A DNA stretch of 51,280 bases from Neomesorhizobium albiziae (GTDB taxonomy: Bacteria; Pseudomonadota; Alphaproteobacteria; Rhizobiales; Rhizobiaceae): the NCBI RefSeq assembly GCF_900114255.1, contig NZ_FOSL01000028.1:1-51280 (forward strand), written 5' to 3'. A program made the position numbers and the translations under genes. Below are positions 16,817 through 26,071 of this stretch, piece by piece (the first letter of the stretch is position 1; every line of letters begins with the position of its first letter). The notes below the pieces were generated by a model. That model was not told where the DNA came from, ran no database searches, and worked only from the letters and a program-made list of their open reading frames with translations.

Positions 16817-18648
16817 CGTACTACCCTGTGTTCATGCCGCGCGCTCAGATCGGTAACGGCATTGAGGACTACCCCCACAACGCGCGCGCCCACGCTTTCA
16901 AGTGCAGCGATCCCGTCGTCCAGATCGTCCAGCGTCGTGGTTCCTGCGCGTGCGACGACAACGATCGCATCCAGGAGAGGGCCTATCGCCCGCGCGTCGG
17001 CCGAATCCTTCAGCGATGGAAGGTCAACCAAAGTGACGTCAAACCGCTTTTTGAAATCGGTCAGCGATAAAGACGCCCGCCGGGACGAGAGCCTGTCGCC
17101 CGGTGATACCCTTTCATCGAAGCGTCCAACCGGCACAACCGTCAGATGATCCGATTCGTCGATCCTCAGGAGTGAATAAGGGTCCGCACTGTTCAGGAGT
17201 TCGAGGAGTGTTGCCGATCCTTCGTCGGCAAAATAGCGGCTGATTGTAGGGCTTGAGGCGCAAGTGTCGATCAGCAGCACGCGTGAGCCGGAGGCTGAAT
17301 GCAAAAAAGCCAGATTGGCCGCGATCGTTGTCGTGCCCGCTGCTTGATGCAGACCCACGAATCCGATGACACTGATTCTTTTTTGATGACATAGCCCGGC
17401 GAGCGTTGCTTTCAGATGGCGAATATCCCGCGCAATGACCGCCTGCGATCGGCGGCGACGCGCTGTTGGTTTTGCCTGAAACCGCTGGGTTCGCGGCACC
17501 GCGATCAGGGGGATAGGTGGAGAGCTTTCAGGATTACTGTTTCGGATAGGATTGACTAGAGAAACGCCGCCCAAGCATGGCAAGTCGGTTCCGATGGCAA
17601 CGTCGGACGGGGAAGAAATCCTGCGGTTCAAGGCTGTGCGAACCGCAGCTATCGCGCCGCCCGTCGCGATACCCAGCAAGGCCGCGAACGTAATGATAAT
17701 GGCCGATCTCGGCTCGGTCTTACTGAGAGGCGCCGTGGCTCGTGTCACAAAGTGCGCATCCGCAACGGGGTAGGATATACGTTGCCGGGTTTCAGCCCAA
17801 CGCTGAAGGAACCCCTCGTACACCTTTCGATAGGTGTCGGCTACGCTTTGCAGTTCCTTCAGCTTGAACTGACCTCCTCCCGACCGCGCGCCATCGCCCT
17901 GAACCTTGAATCGCTCTACAGCCCGATCCGAGGAAAAGACCTGTTCTCGGAGTTCGGTCAGACGAGTTGACAACCAATCGGTGGCTTGTGTCGCCGCGAT
18001 CGATTTCGATTGAATGTCCTTTTCGATGTAGGATTTGGCGATGGTGTTGGCGATCGTTGCGGCTTTCTCCGGGTCACTGGAGTTGAAGGCAATGTCCAGA
18101 ACGGAAGATCGGCCGATTCGGCGGACCCAAAGGCGGCCACGCATGACAGCGATTACGAAACGCTCTTTTTCGGCGACCGTCATCTCCGCTTGCACGGGAT
18201 TGAACGAAAGCATTGCTTGGAGATCAGCGGGCGAGGCCGTTGCAAGCCATGACCGTGCGAGTGATACGACTGACGGAGTTTGAGAGGCGAGCTCCGGATC
18301 GCTGACGAGGCCCAATTTGCGGATCGTCGATCGGAGCACGTCGTCGGACTTGATGACCTCGATTTGACCTTCGATGACCGCATCGTCGGGTAAATTCGAT
18401 AGCTGATCTGCTGCTTGTTCCCCGTACATCCGCGTTATCAGTTGCGCCGTGGCGACGTAACTCGGGGGAGTGTTGACAATGTAGAGAAGCGCACCGCCCA
18501 CGAATAACGTACTGGACAGCACGATGATCCACCAATTTGAGGCGAGAAAGGGCAGGAAATTGCGAAGACCGAGGGACCGCTCGTGTGGCACACTGCCAGC
18601 AGCAACGACGCGTAGGTTGAGATCGTTGGGTGTGATTTGCGTGGACAT
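16813..18648 (-). CDS. ExoP-like Wzz/BY-kinase protein with degenerate ATP site
   Basis: 611 residues: a Wzz chain-length domain with helix 1 (about 38-58), a periplasmic part, helix 2 (about 316-336), and a cytoplasmic P-loop domain (about 405-605). Such proteins set EPS chain length and drive export with ExoF. The expected Walker A reads GLHQAAGTTT (432-441): by alignment with the usual GEGKST the invariant lysine is T439. The Walker A' aspartate D461 (VLLID) and a Walker B-like VTLVDLP (D542) remain. The C-terminus (NAVTDLSARHEHRVVR) has no tyrosine cluster. It is therefore probably a polysaccharide co-polymerase without autokinase activity. It is upstream of and overlaps the methyltransferase gene by 4 bp. 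Confidence 0.87.
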   Translation of the reverse strand: MSTQITPNDLNLRVVAAGSVPHERSLGLRNFLPFLASNWWIIVLSSTLFVGGALLYIVNTPPSYVATAQLITRMYGEQAADQLSNLPDDAVIEGQIEVIKSDDVLRSTIRKLGLVSDPELASQTPSVVSLARSWLATASPADLQAMLSFNPVQAEMTVAEKERFVIAVMRGRLWVRRIGRSSVLDIAFNSSDPEKAATIANTIAKSYIEKDIQSKSIAATQATDWLSTRLTELREQVFSSDRAVERFKVQGDGARSGGGQFKLKELQSVADTYRKVYEGFLQRWAETRQRISYPVADAHFVTRATAPLSKTEPRSAIIITFAALLGIATGGAIAAVRTALNRRISSPSDVAIGTDLPCLGGVSLVNPIRNSNPESSPPIPLIAVPRTQRFQAKPTARRRRSQAVIARDIRHLKATLAGLCHQKRISVIGFVGLHQAAGTTTIAANLAFLHSASGSRVLLIDTCASSPTISRYFADEGSATLLELLNSADPYSLLRIDESDHLTVVPVGRFDERVSPGDRLSSRRASLSLTDFKKRFDVTLVDLPSLKDSADARAIGPLLDAIVVVARAGTTTLDDLDDGIAALESVGARVVGVVLNAVTDLSARHEHRVVR

Positions 18649-18666
18649 CGTCTCAGCCTCAAATTG

Positions 18667-20109
18667 TCAAGGTATCGAGCGCGCTGTAGGGGTGACCACG
18701 GGGACCGCCACAGCGTCCCTTCCCCACTCAGTACGGACTATCCGTTCGGCAACGGGAACACTCGCAAGGCCAGCGGCTATGCTAAAGAACAGACCGAGAT
18801 CGGTTCCGGCCGCGCTGATTGTCGCAGCAATGAATTGGGCAAGACAGGCCGCGGTGCCGGCCCGCATCACGATCGCGTCTGCGGAGCTCGAACTCGCGTG
18901 GACAGCGGCGGTTCGCCATAGGCTGAATAGGAAAGCAGCGAACAAAAGGACGCCAGGCAAGCCCACGCTCGCCGCCAAGGCCACGATGAAACTTGAGGCT
19001 CTTACGCTTCCCACCCCGGAGCCCATCCCCGACGTATCCAGGAAGGTCACAAGAGCTTGCTCGTTCCAGAGCATGCGTTCAATGCCCGACTGAGATCCCA
19101 ATTTGTTGACGACTGTTGCCTCGAAGAGCCCTGTAATCGTGCTCCACACACCCGACAGCAACATCGTGACCATTAGAATTGTCGGCAGAACCACAAACGC
19201 CAGGCCGACATAGGACATCTGCCGCGATGTCGCCCGGTTTTGCGCGAACCGAGACAGGCACCCAAGAAGGGTGATGAGAGAAAAGACAAGAACGGCAGCA
19301 TAGGCAGTCGACGATGTCGACAGCAAAATCGTTGCAAGAAGCAAGCTACACAGCAACCCAAGGCGTTTCATTGGATAGGCCTCAAGCCACAGGGCCAGCA
19401 CAAAGGCATAGAGGGCCAGGGCCGCATAGCTATAAGCGCCGGCTTCCGAGAAAGACCCTACGATCCGCTTCAGGCCACCGATCTCGCCATCGCTGAGCAT
19501 TCGGTAGTTCGCATTGCGGATAAACGAGAGGAGATATTGCGTGTTCGTCACATATGTTAGGAGGTCGGCAGCGGCAAATACAAGGCACAGCACGGCGGTG
19601 AGGACGACGCTTCTCGCGATGATCGATGAACCGCCCAGCCGCGCAAAGGCGGCCACGACCGCGAAACAGACAAAATTCCCAATCAGATAAGCAGCCTGAG
19701 TGATATTGCTGGGTCGTGGCGCGAGAGGAAGGAGCTGGATTCCGACGTCGTCGCCAAACCTCGCAAGTGAAAAGACGTATGTCAGGCCCGCGAAAATGCG
19801 AGGCAAGAAAAATGCCGACATGCACCCGTAGACAACGAAGAGCGCGAACCAAAAGCCGGCATTGGGAAAAGCCAAGCTCCTCAGGGCTACCTGCCAAAGG
19901 CTCCTCTGGCAGAAGACCGAAACTGCTAGAAAACCGAGCAGAAGGTAGGCAGGTTGAATGCTTGCCCCGCCAAGTGCAGGCAGCTTGAAGGCCGCAGCTG
20001 CCCCCAGGAGCGTCGCCGGACACAGTAAGAAGAGGCCAAGGCTGGGACCTCTCCACAAGATCAGAACGCCGAGCGGAAGGAAGAACCAGCCAAGGGGTTC
20101 GAGCGTCAT
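18667..20109 (-). CDS. Wzy/O-antigen-ligase-like EPS polymerase (ExoQ-type)
   Basis: A 480-residue polytopic membrane protein with about 11-12 hydrophobic segments and a large loop (LLTYVTNTQYLLSFIRNANY, then GSFSEAGAYSYAALALYAF). The conserved region SFSEAGAYS followed by STSSTAYAAV resembles the O-antigen ligase/Wzy family, which in EPS loci corresponds to ExoQ-type polymerases. It would join repeat units on the periplasmic side. The gene starts within a 4-bp overlap with the pyruvyl transferase gene and ends 18 bp before the ExoP-like start. It has low sequence conservation, so the family call rests on topology, motif and context. Confidence 0.75.
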   Translation of the reverse strand: MTLEPLGWFFLPLGVLILWRGPSLGLFLLCPATLLGAAAAFKLPALGGASIQPAYLLLGFLAVSVFCQRSLWQVALRSLAFPNAGFWFALFVVYGCMSAFFLPRIFAGLTYVFSLARFGDDVGIQLLPLAPRPSNITQAAYLIGNFVCFAVVAAFARLGGSSIIARSVVLTAVLCLVFAAADLLTYVTNTQYLLSFIRNANYRMLSDGEIGGLKRIVGSFSEAGAYSYAALALYAFVLALWLEAYPMKRLGLLCSLLLATILLSTSSTAYAAVLVFSLITLLGCLSRFAQNRATSRQMSYVGLAFVVLPTILMVTMLLSGVWSTITGLFEATVVNKLGSQSGIERMLWNEQALVTFLDTSGMGSGVGSVRASSFIVALAASVGLPGVLLFAAFLFSLWRTAAVHASSSSADAIVMRAGTAACLAQFIAATISAAGTDLGLFFSIAAGLASVPVAERIVRTEWGRDAVAVPVVTPTARSIP

Positions 20110-21341
20110 GCCACCACCCTTTCTTCTGGCCCGCCTGCTTCGTTCGCAAGGATTTTCTTAAGGCCATCGGCCAATTCGCGCACGCCCGCGCGCGCCGACT
20201 TGAGTGCCGCTCTGTGCCGTTCTGCCGGAAAGGGTGTTGCAAGTGCGGCAGCGACCCTGCATGCGAAAACATCGTTAGACGTACGCTCGAAATCGAGCAC
20301 CCCGTCGAACTGACCGACCACGTCAAAGAATGCTTGCAACTTCGGGTCCCACTTCAAGCCGATCGACGGGACCCTGTAGGAATGGGCGAGGATACAGGCG
20401 TGGAGGCGATGAGCGATGACGACGTTGAAAGAGCCGATCAGACGCGCGAGTTCGGCCGGGTTCGCGCACCGCGGCCAAATGACGACCTGATCCCCGATTA
20501 TCTCCGTCTCGCGTAGCCGGTCGTGGCAGCGCGCCAGAAACAACTCGTCCTCGTTTGCCCCGTCTGTAAAGCACACCACGATATGGTTGCCATCCATCAA
20601 GCGCCCGATAAGAGCGATGATGCGGTCCAACAATGCCTTGGGGGAGCCCTTGGTTGTTCCACCGTGGTGACCAAGCACTGCTGGATGGGTGATGCAGAGG
20701 CCAACAGTCGGTCGACGGACAGGCAAGCGCGTCGAGCTCGGCCACAAGTCGGATGCCAAAAGCCCAGGATCAAGACATCGCTTTGCGCGAGAGGCGCCAA
20801 GACCTCTCAAGCGTTCGGCGGAGGCGTCATCTCGTGCAAAGACAACATCGCGCTGACATGCCGTCAAAACACGGTTGAACAATCGTTTGCCAGTTTGTGA
20901 GCGACTGGCAGTCGCGCCGACTCCGTAGATCGCGAAAGGTACGCCGGCGGCGCTGCACGTTTCGGCGGCCGCGGCGACCTTCAACGGAAAATTGAGGTCC
21001 CCATCTTGAAAGAGCTGCCCGCCCCCGAATATGGCGAATCTACAGCCACGAACTCCCTCCCTGTAAAATTGCAAAAGTCGCTGTCGAAACTCCACACCCA
21101 GAGCGGTTCGAACAACAATTTCGCCCGCCCAGGAAGGTAATTGATTGAGTAACGTTAGCGCCGCCGCCCGGCCAGCGCCTCTCGTGGGCGCAGCCCATTC
21201 AGTGCGACCCGCCAGATCGATGGACCGCATATCCCATGAGACAAAATGTCGGCGCAGCTCATGTTCAAGACATAGAGCAATGATCCCGTCGCCGAGATTG
21301 GGACTGTATTTAAGATTGAAGAGAGCGATCGTATTCGGCAT
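20106..21341 (-). CDS. Polysaccharide pyruvyl transferase family protein
   Basis: About 411 residues. The family N-terminus is present as IALFNLKYSPNLGDGI (the NLGD loop), followed by FAIFGGGQLFQDGD, a GVGATASRS loop and the C-terminal NVVIAHRLHACILAHSY segment with its conserved His. Members transfer pyruvate from PEP to sugar hydroxyls, giving acidic ketals on EPS. I chose the ATG at 21341, with an AGG element upstream and directly before the conserved strand; ATG at 21359 would add six residues. It overlaps the end of the upstream GT4 gene by 32 bp. It predicts an anionic, pyruvylated polymer. Confidence 0.88.
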   Translation of the reverse strand: MPNTIALFNLKYSPNLGDGIIALCLEHELRRHFVSWDMRSIDLAGRTEWAAPTRGAGRAAALTLLNQLPSWAGEIVVRTALGVEFRQRLLQFYREGVRGCRFAIFGGGQLFQDGDLNFPLKVAAAAETCSAAGVPFAIYGVGATASRSQTGKRLFNRVLTACQRDVVFARDDASAERLRGLGASRAKRCLDPGLLASDLWPSSTRLPVRRPTVGLCITHPAVLGHHGGTTKGSPKALLDRIIALIGRLMDGNHIVVCFTDGANEDELFLARCHDRLRETEIIGDQVVIWPRCANPAELARLIGSFNVVIAHRLHACILAHSYRVPSIGLKWDPKLQAFFDVVGQFDGVLDFERTSNDVFACRVAAALATPFPAERHRAALKSARAGVRELADGLKKILANEAGGPEERVVA

Positions 21342-22539
21342 GTGCAGCCTGCGAGCCATGCGTGATCGACGATAGATCAACGGGATGAGTGGATGGAATT
21401 CGTGTCGAATTCTCTGCCCTATAAGGCGCTACCGGTGTTGGCCGCTGTCCCTTTGCTTCCATGACGGCATCAATGACTTCGCACATTTCCCGCTTGAAAC
21501 GTGCTGTTCCGAAGGTCGCAGCGTGGTTGGCAATGAACTCCGGATCAAAGCGAACCGTTTCGAAATTCCGAACCGCACTGACGAGGCTTTCTACTGTCTG
21601 CTCCTCAAAGAAAACGCCGGTCTTACCTTCAAGGACGGTCTCACAAGCGCCACCTTTTCGGAACGCGATAACCGGGCAACCGGCGGCCATGGCCTCGACC
21701 GGCACAATGCCAAAATCCTCTTCCCCGGGGAAAACCAGCGCCTTGGCCTGAGCGTAAGAAGACCTCAGAACATCAATCGGCTGCGTGCCCAAAATTTCTA
21801 CTGTCGGGCCTGCGAGCTGGCGACACGAGGCAAGCATCTCGCCGCCCCCTATTACGACCAACCTTTTTCTCAGGTGGTTGAAGGCCCGCACCGCGAGATC
21901 GGCGCGCTTGTAAGCAACAAGTTCGCCAACCAAGAGGTAGAAATCGCCTCGGGGGGTACCAGAATTGGCGCGAAACGAATCTATATCGACGGGCGGATAG
22001 ACTACGGCAGCCCTGCGACCGTAATAGCGCCAGATCCGGCGGGCCACATTGTGGGAGTTGGCCACGAAAGCGTCGACGCGGTCGGCGCTCAGTTGGTCCC
22101 AGCTTCTGAGATAGTGGGCGAATGCCGGCATCATGAACCGCGTCGTCATTCCAGCATCGGAGCGGTATTGATGGTATAGGTTCCAGATGTAACGCATCGG
22201 AGAATGGCAGTAGCAAAGATGTACGGCATCGGGATGCGCGATAACTCCCTTTGCAGGCCCAGATTCGCTGCTGATAACGAGGTCGTATCCTGACAGGTCG
22301 AGCTGTTCGAGCGCCATTGGCATTAACGGCAAATATTTTTTGTACATGGTTGCCGCAAAGGGCATGTGCCCGATAAAGGTCGTAGTCACCATGTGACTGG
22401 AGATGGATCGAGACACAGCTTCTGGTAAATAGACGTGTGTATATACGTGCGCATCTGGATATAGATCGCAAAGCGCCTCAAGGACTCTCTCCCCGCCTCG
22501 CATCCCGACCAACCAATAGTGTACAATTGCTACTTTCAT
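21310..22539 (-). CDS. Glycosyltransferase family 4
   Basis: About 409 residues. The N-terminus MKVAIVHYWLVGMRGGERVL is the classic GT4 opening, and the donor half has LLVGELVAYKRADLAVRAF, VVIGGGE and the E-x7-E motif in EEDFGIVPVEAMAAGCPVI. The segment VHLCYCHSPMRYIWNLYHQY is shared by a GT4 subgroup often next to ExoY-like initiators, so this enzyme may add an early sugar. I use the ATG at 22539; a TTG at 22560 and GTG at 22554 would add a few residues. The C-terminal 10 codons overlap the pyruvyl transferase start. Confidence 0.88.
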   Translation of the reverse strand: MKVAIVHYWLVGMRGGERVLEALCDLYPDAHVYTHVYLPEAVSRSISSHMVTTTFIGHMPFAATMYKKYLPLMPMALEQLDLSGYDLVISSESGPAKGVIAHPDAVHLCYCHSPMRYIWNLYHQYRSDAGMTTRFMMPAFAHYLRSWDQLSADRVDAFVANSHNVARRIWRYYGRRAAVVYPPVDIDSFRANSGTPRGDFYLLVGELVAYKRADLAVRAFNHLRKRLVVIGGGEMLASCRQLAGPTVEILGTQPIDVLRSSYAQAKALVFPGEEDFGIVPVEAMAAGCPVIAFRKGGACETVLEGKTGVFFEEQTVESLVSAVRNFETVRFDPEFIANHAATFGTARFKREMCEVIDAVMEAKGQRPTPVAPYRAENSTRIPSTHPVDLSSITHGSQAAHAEYDRSLQS

Positions 22540-22556
22540 ATTTGACGCATCCACTA

Positions 22557-23291
22557 TCAATAGGATCCACGTGCGAGAAAAACTACAGGGATAGTTTTAA
22601 TTATTATAGCAACATCTCCTAACATCGACCAATCTAGACAATAATTCTTGTCCATTTGGACGCGCATCTCGTAGGAGGTGTCGCTGCGACCTCCGACTTG
22701 CCAGGCGCCCGTCAAGCCAGGTCGAGCGCCGAGGTAAAGTTCGGCGCTTGCCCCGTAGTAGGCAAGCTCGTCGGCTACGATCGGTCTGGGTCCGACCAAG
22801 CTCATCTCACCGCGCAATATATTGATCAGCTGTGGTAGCTCATCGATGCTCGACCGGCGTAAGGCGGCGCCAATTCTGATCAAGCGCGGGTCGGCTTTCA
22901 GTTTGCGCTTGGTGGCCCATTCGGCGGCGAATTCTTCATCGGCTGCCAAATATGCAGCCAACCTCTCATCTGCATCGATAGCCATTGTTCGGAATTTCAG
23001 GCATCCGAACGGACAACCCAAGAAACCGATTCGCGTATGGGTAAAAAAGACAGGACCACGATCGCATAATTTAATAGCGAGAGCTGCAAAGAGAAACAAA
23101 GGTGAAAGTATTACAAGAAATAGAGAAGCGAGTAATATATCAAAAATTCGTTTCTGAATCCCGCCAGTGGGACTTATGCTAAACCCCGGCAGCGACCAAA
23201 CAGCGCGTCGAGCAGCCAGTCTTTCATTGAAGAAACCAAGGTGGTCCACCATAGCCTCTTTATCCTGCTCGACGGGCAAGAGCGATCTCAC
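22557..23291 (-). CDS. exoY: ExoY-type undecaprenyl-phosphate sugar phosphotransferase
   Basis: About 244 residues of the bacterial sugar transferase family. A membrane helix (KRIFDILLASLFLVILSPLF) precedes the catalytic domain with GPVFFTHTRIGFLGCPFGCL, KFRTM, SSIDELPQLINILRGEMSLV and GPRPIV. It has only one principal helix, as in the short ExoY form, not the five-helix WbaP form. ExoY enzymes transfer hexose-1-phosphate (often galactose) to undecaprenyl phosphate and start the repeat unit. The GTG at 23291 follows AAGGGGA; a TTG at 23321 extends the frame and ATG at 23252 is also possible. It is the first minus-strand gene of the EPS locus. Confidence 0.9.
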   Translation of the reverse strand: MRSLLPVEQDKEAMVDHLGFFNERLAARRAVWSLPGFSISPTGGIQKRIFDILLASLFLVILSPLFLFAALAIKLCDRGPVFFTHTRIGFLGCPFGCLKFRTMAIDADERLAAYLAADEEFAAEWATKRKLKADPRLIRIGAALRRSSIDELPQLINILRGEMSLVGPRPIVADELAYYGASAELYLGARPGLTGAWQVGGRSDTSYEMRVQMDKNYCLDWSMLGDVAIIIKTIPVVFLARGSY

Positions 23292-24031
23292 AGCTCCCCT
23301 TATTAGAGATGTAAAATCCAATTAGCTGTGACCGCAGGCACAGCGACATCATATTTTTCCTTTTGATTGGAGCGGGCCCGCGGCAGGACGGCGTCCAAGG
23401 TGTGGTTTGGATTCAGGATTCGTCTGCAATTTTCTTTCGGCGGCAAGGTCCGGGAAGGGTCCGGAGCGGCGCATCTGGAACCACCCTGCATACGTCTGAG
23501 GACAACTTGCTCGGAAATTGCTGAGCAGCGAAAATCGCAGCCACGCAACTGCTGTCGATCGCCAAATTGAACAGCGCCAAAATCCCCGGGTGGTACGCGA
23601 ACCTGCAATCGTGTCCGATTACTTCAGACTTCGCATCGCTTGAGCGGCGGCTTCTGACCAACAATTGACAGACACACCACAGTCACCGACCTCCACGGCT
23701 GAGAATTCGGGTGGTTTCGCGGTTGCCATTCCGTCATCGGCGGTGGCGACGGTTGTCGCGAGCGAAGGCCCAAGCCATGTCGCTACCGTTCTGCGACAGT
23801 AGCCCGTCGGCCCCAATCGACGGGCCGTTATCCCTGCATTAGCTGCGTCGCGCGATTCTCGTCGAAAGCGGAGGATACGCAGGATGGACGAAAAGAGCGC
23901 GAAAAGAAGCTAACGTTCGCAACATCGGACAGGCGCGCATCACGCATGAGAGTCGTCGCTTCTCCGCAAACGACGCGCTTTTGAAAAACACGGAACCAGT
24001 CGGCCAATTCAATTCGCCGCTGATTGCATTT
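23292..24031. other. Intergenic region upstream of exoY
   Basis: No convincing gene is visible. The region separates the end of the peroxidase/type I secretion operon from the start of the EPS operon, both on the minus strand, so it should hold the main EPS promoter and perhaps a terminator. The short open frames lack ribosome binding sites and family features. A GC-rich inverted repeat lies at 23802-23825. Confidence 0.5.
23802..23825. repeat. Perfect 8-bp inverted repeat with 8-base loop
   Basis: GCCCGTCG (23802-23809) and CGACGGGC (23818-23825) are exact reverse complements around GCCCCAAT. A stable hairpin is possible on either strand. No T-run follows on either side, so intrinsic termination is not proved; an operator or rho-associated structure is equally possible. 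It lies about 200 bp downstream of the regulator gene that ends the peroxidase operon. Confidence 0.5.
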
Positions 24032-24706
24032 TCACCTCGATACTGCTGTGGGGCCGAAGGGGTCTTTTTCTCCACCCAATTTTTGCGCCACCATCGCGAC
24101 TTCAACGCGGTTGCGGACGTGAAGCTTCTGCATAATCAGCGTCATGTGGCGCTTTACCGTCTGCTCGCTCAAACCCAGGTCGGCAGCAATTTCCTTGTTC
24201 GTGTGCCCCTTTACCAAATGCGCCACGATTTGCTGTTCGCGAAAACCGAGTTTGACGGGTTGAGAAGCGATGGCTTTGACAGCTGCACTACGTAGGGCGG
24301 TGATGACCTTGGAAGCAAAACCTTCGGTTATGTATGTTTCGCCCTGGTGAACTGCTCGGACCCCCCTCAAAAGCTCGTGTGCGGGGCTGCCTTTCAGAAT
24401 GTAACCACTTGCTCCTGCTTCCAGCGCCCGAAGTGCAAGATCTATGTTAGGAAAGGCTGTAAAAACGACCACTTTGGCCTCGGCGGGTGCCCGTACGATC
24501 TCCGTGATGGCCTCGAATGCGTCGCCGGGCATACTGAGATCCATCAACACGATCGCCGGGAGGTGCTGTTCGGCAAGGATGACCGCCTCGTCCGCCGAAA
24601 CCCCTTTGGCAACCACCTTGAAATCGCCGTCCTGCTCGAAGACCCGGGTCAAGCCATCGACCACCAGCGGATGATCGTCAATCAATGCGACAGTGATGGG
24701 CTTCAC
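24032..24706 (-). CDS. NarL/LuxR-type response regulator of the RTX/peroxidase operon
   Basis: 224 residues, GTG start with GGAAAGACGG upstream. The receiver has the full set: D10-D11 in LIDDHPL, D56 in VLMDLSMPG and K105 in GYILKGS. The LuxR helix-turn-helix is LGFREQQIVAHLVKGHTNKE then LSEQTVKRHMTLIMQKL. It is the last gene of a minus-strand operon (48 bp after the HlyD-type adaptor) and has no kinase beside it. Its DNA-binding half closely matches the regulator at 38811-39533 (GETYITEGFASKVITALR versus GETFISQNIATKVISALR), so both may bind similar sites and may share the kinase at 37141. Confidence 0.92.
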   Translation of the reverse strand: MKPITVALIDDHPLVVDGLTRVFEQDGDFKVVAKGVSADEAVILAEQHLPAIVLMDLSMPGDAFEAITEIVRAPAEAKVVVFTAFPNIDLALRALEAGASGYILKGSPAHELLRGVRAVHQGETYITEGFASKVITALRSAAVKAIASQPVKLGFREQQIVAHLVKGHTNKEIAADLGLSEQTVKRHMTLIMQKLHVRNRVEVAMVAQKLGGEKDPFGPTAVSR

Positions 24707-24754
24707 GTTGCCGTCTTTCCTGCTAACAACCGTCGACTGGGAATCATCTGCGAC

Positions 24755-26056
24755 CTACTCTTCCCTGAAGGCACGTGCCATCTGGTCAGTGAAAGGTTTA
24801 ACCAGGTAACTGATGGCAGTGACTTCCTCGGTTTCCACAAATACCTCCACTGGCATGCCAGGGAGGAGAGACTGGCGGCCGATACGTGTCAAGTCGCCAA
24901 CGATCTCGACATCGCCAATGTAGAAGGCGTCGCCGCTTCGCGGATCGTGTTGTGCAGCGGCGGATATATGATCGACTCGGCCCTCGACTTCCGGGGTTGT
25001 CCGCTGGTTGAATGCCGAAAATCGCAACTTCGCCTTCTGACCGAGGCCGATCTGGTCGACATCGACGGTGCGCAGACGAACTTCGATCTTCAGATGAGCG
25101 TTGTGTGGCACCAGCGTGACGAGCGTTTCGGCCGGACTAACCACGCCGCCGACTGTATGCACTTTCAACTCGTTGACAATGCCGCTGATCGGGGCTCGAA
25201 TTTCGGTGCGGATCAAACGGTCCTCCGTCGCGGTATATCGCTCCTTGAGTTCGGACATAGTAGCGTCGACGCTGCGCAATTCCCGCTGCGCTTCCGTTCT
25301 CGCTGTTTGCTCTATCCCGATGATCTGGAGCTGGATTTCGCTGCCTTTCGCTGCCGCCCGCGCCCGGCTTGCCTCGATCTCTCCGCGCTGACCCGTCATA
25401 CGGGCCAGGTCGCGGCTGATTGTGTACAGGCGCGATCCCTCGACCAATCCCTGGCCGGAAAGCCCCTCGATTTTTGCATGTTCCTTTTCGACCAACGCGA
25501 TCTCTTCGTTAAGGGCCGAAAGTTGCGACGCCAGACCTGCCACTTCCTGGTCGAGCTGGTCGGCTTGCAGTTTCAATTGCTCCTTCATCCGGATCCGGTT
25601 CTGAAGATCCCGCTTGAAGAGCTGAAGCTCTCCCATGGCGATGAGGTTTTTCTCCGGAGAGTCATCGGCGAAGCCTTTTGGGAATATTATAGACTCGTTT
25701 CCCTCGCGTTGCGAAACGAGGCGAGCACGCCTGCCGGCAAGTTCGTCGAGCTGCGAGCGAATGATCGCCAGTTCGGCGCGTGCCTGTACGCCGTCGAGGC
25801 TGATCAGCACGTCCCCTTGCTTGACCGCGTCGCCTTCGCGTACGGCAATGGCCGTGACTATGCCACCATCACGATGCTGAACAACTTTGACATGCTCGTC
25901 GACCCGCAGCACACCCTGCGCGATCACCGCTCCGGAAAGCCTGCTGGTGGCAGCCCACGCGCCGCAACCGCCGACCAGGAGAGCACCGAAAACAGCTCCG
26001 CAGACGACGCGCGAGCGAAGGCCGAACCCGCCCGCAGTTTTGAATTGTCCGGACAT
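24755..26056 (-). CDS. HlyD-family type I secretion periplasmic adaptor
   Basis: 433 residues. One N-terminal membrane helix (about 17-36) is followed by a lipoyl-like half (VVQHRDGGIVTAIAVREGD), a long coiled-coil hairpin (about 95-270), and the second lipoyl/beta-barrel part with the family signature IRAPISGIVNELKVHTVGG and LVTLVP. It should bridge the ABC exporter to a TolC-like outer-membrane channel. GGAGGG upstream supports the ATG at 26056. It follows the RTX gene by 15 bp. No TolC gene is in the window, so the channel must be encoded elsewhere. Confidence 0.93.
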   Translation of the reverse strand: MSGQFKTAGGFGLRSRVVCGAVFGALLVGGCGAWAATSRLSGAVIAQGVLRVDEHVKVVQHRDGGIVTAIAVREGDAVKQGDVLISLDGVQARAELAIIRSQLDELAGRRARLVSQREGNESIIFPKGFADDSPEKNLIAMGELQLFKRDLQNRIRMKEQLKLQADQLDQEVAGLASQLSALNEEIALVEKEHAKIEGLSGQGLVEGSRLYTISRDLARMTGQRGEIEASRARAAAKGSEIQLQIIGIEQTARTEAQRELRSVDATMSELKERYTATEDRLIRTEIRAPISGIVNELKVHTVGGVVSPAETLVTLVPHNAHLKIEVRLRTVDVDQIGLGQKAKLRFSAFNQRTTPEVEGRVDHISAAAQHDPRSGDAFYIGDVEIVGDLTRIGRQSLLPGMPVEVFVETEEVTAISYLVKPFTDQMARAFREE

Positions 26057-26071
26057 GCCATGCCCTCCAGG

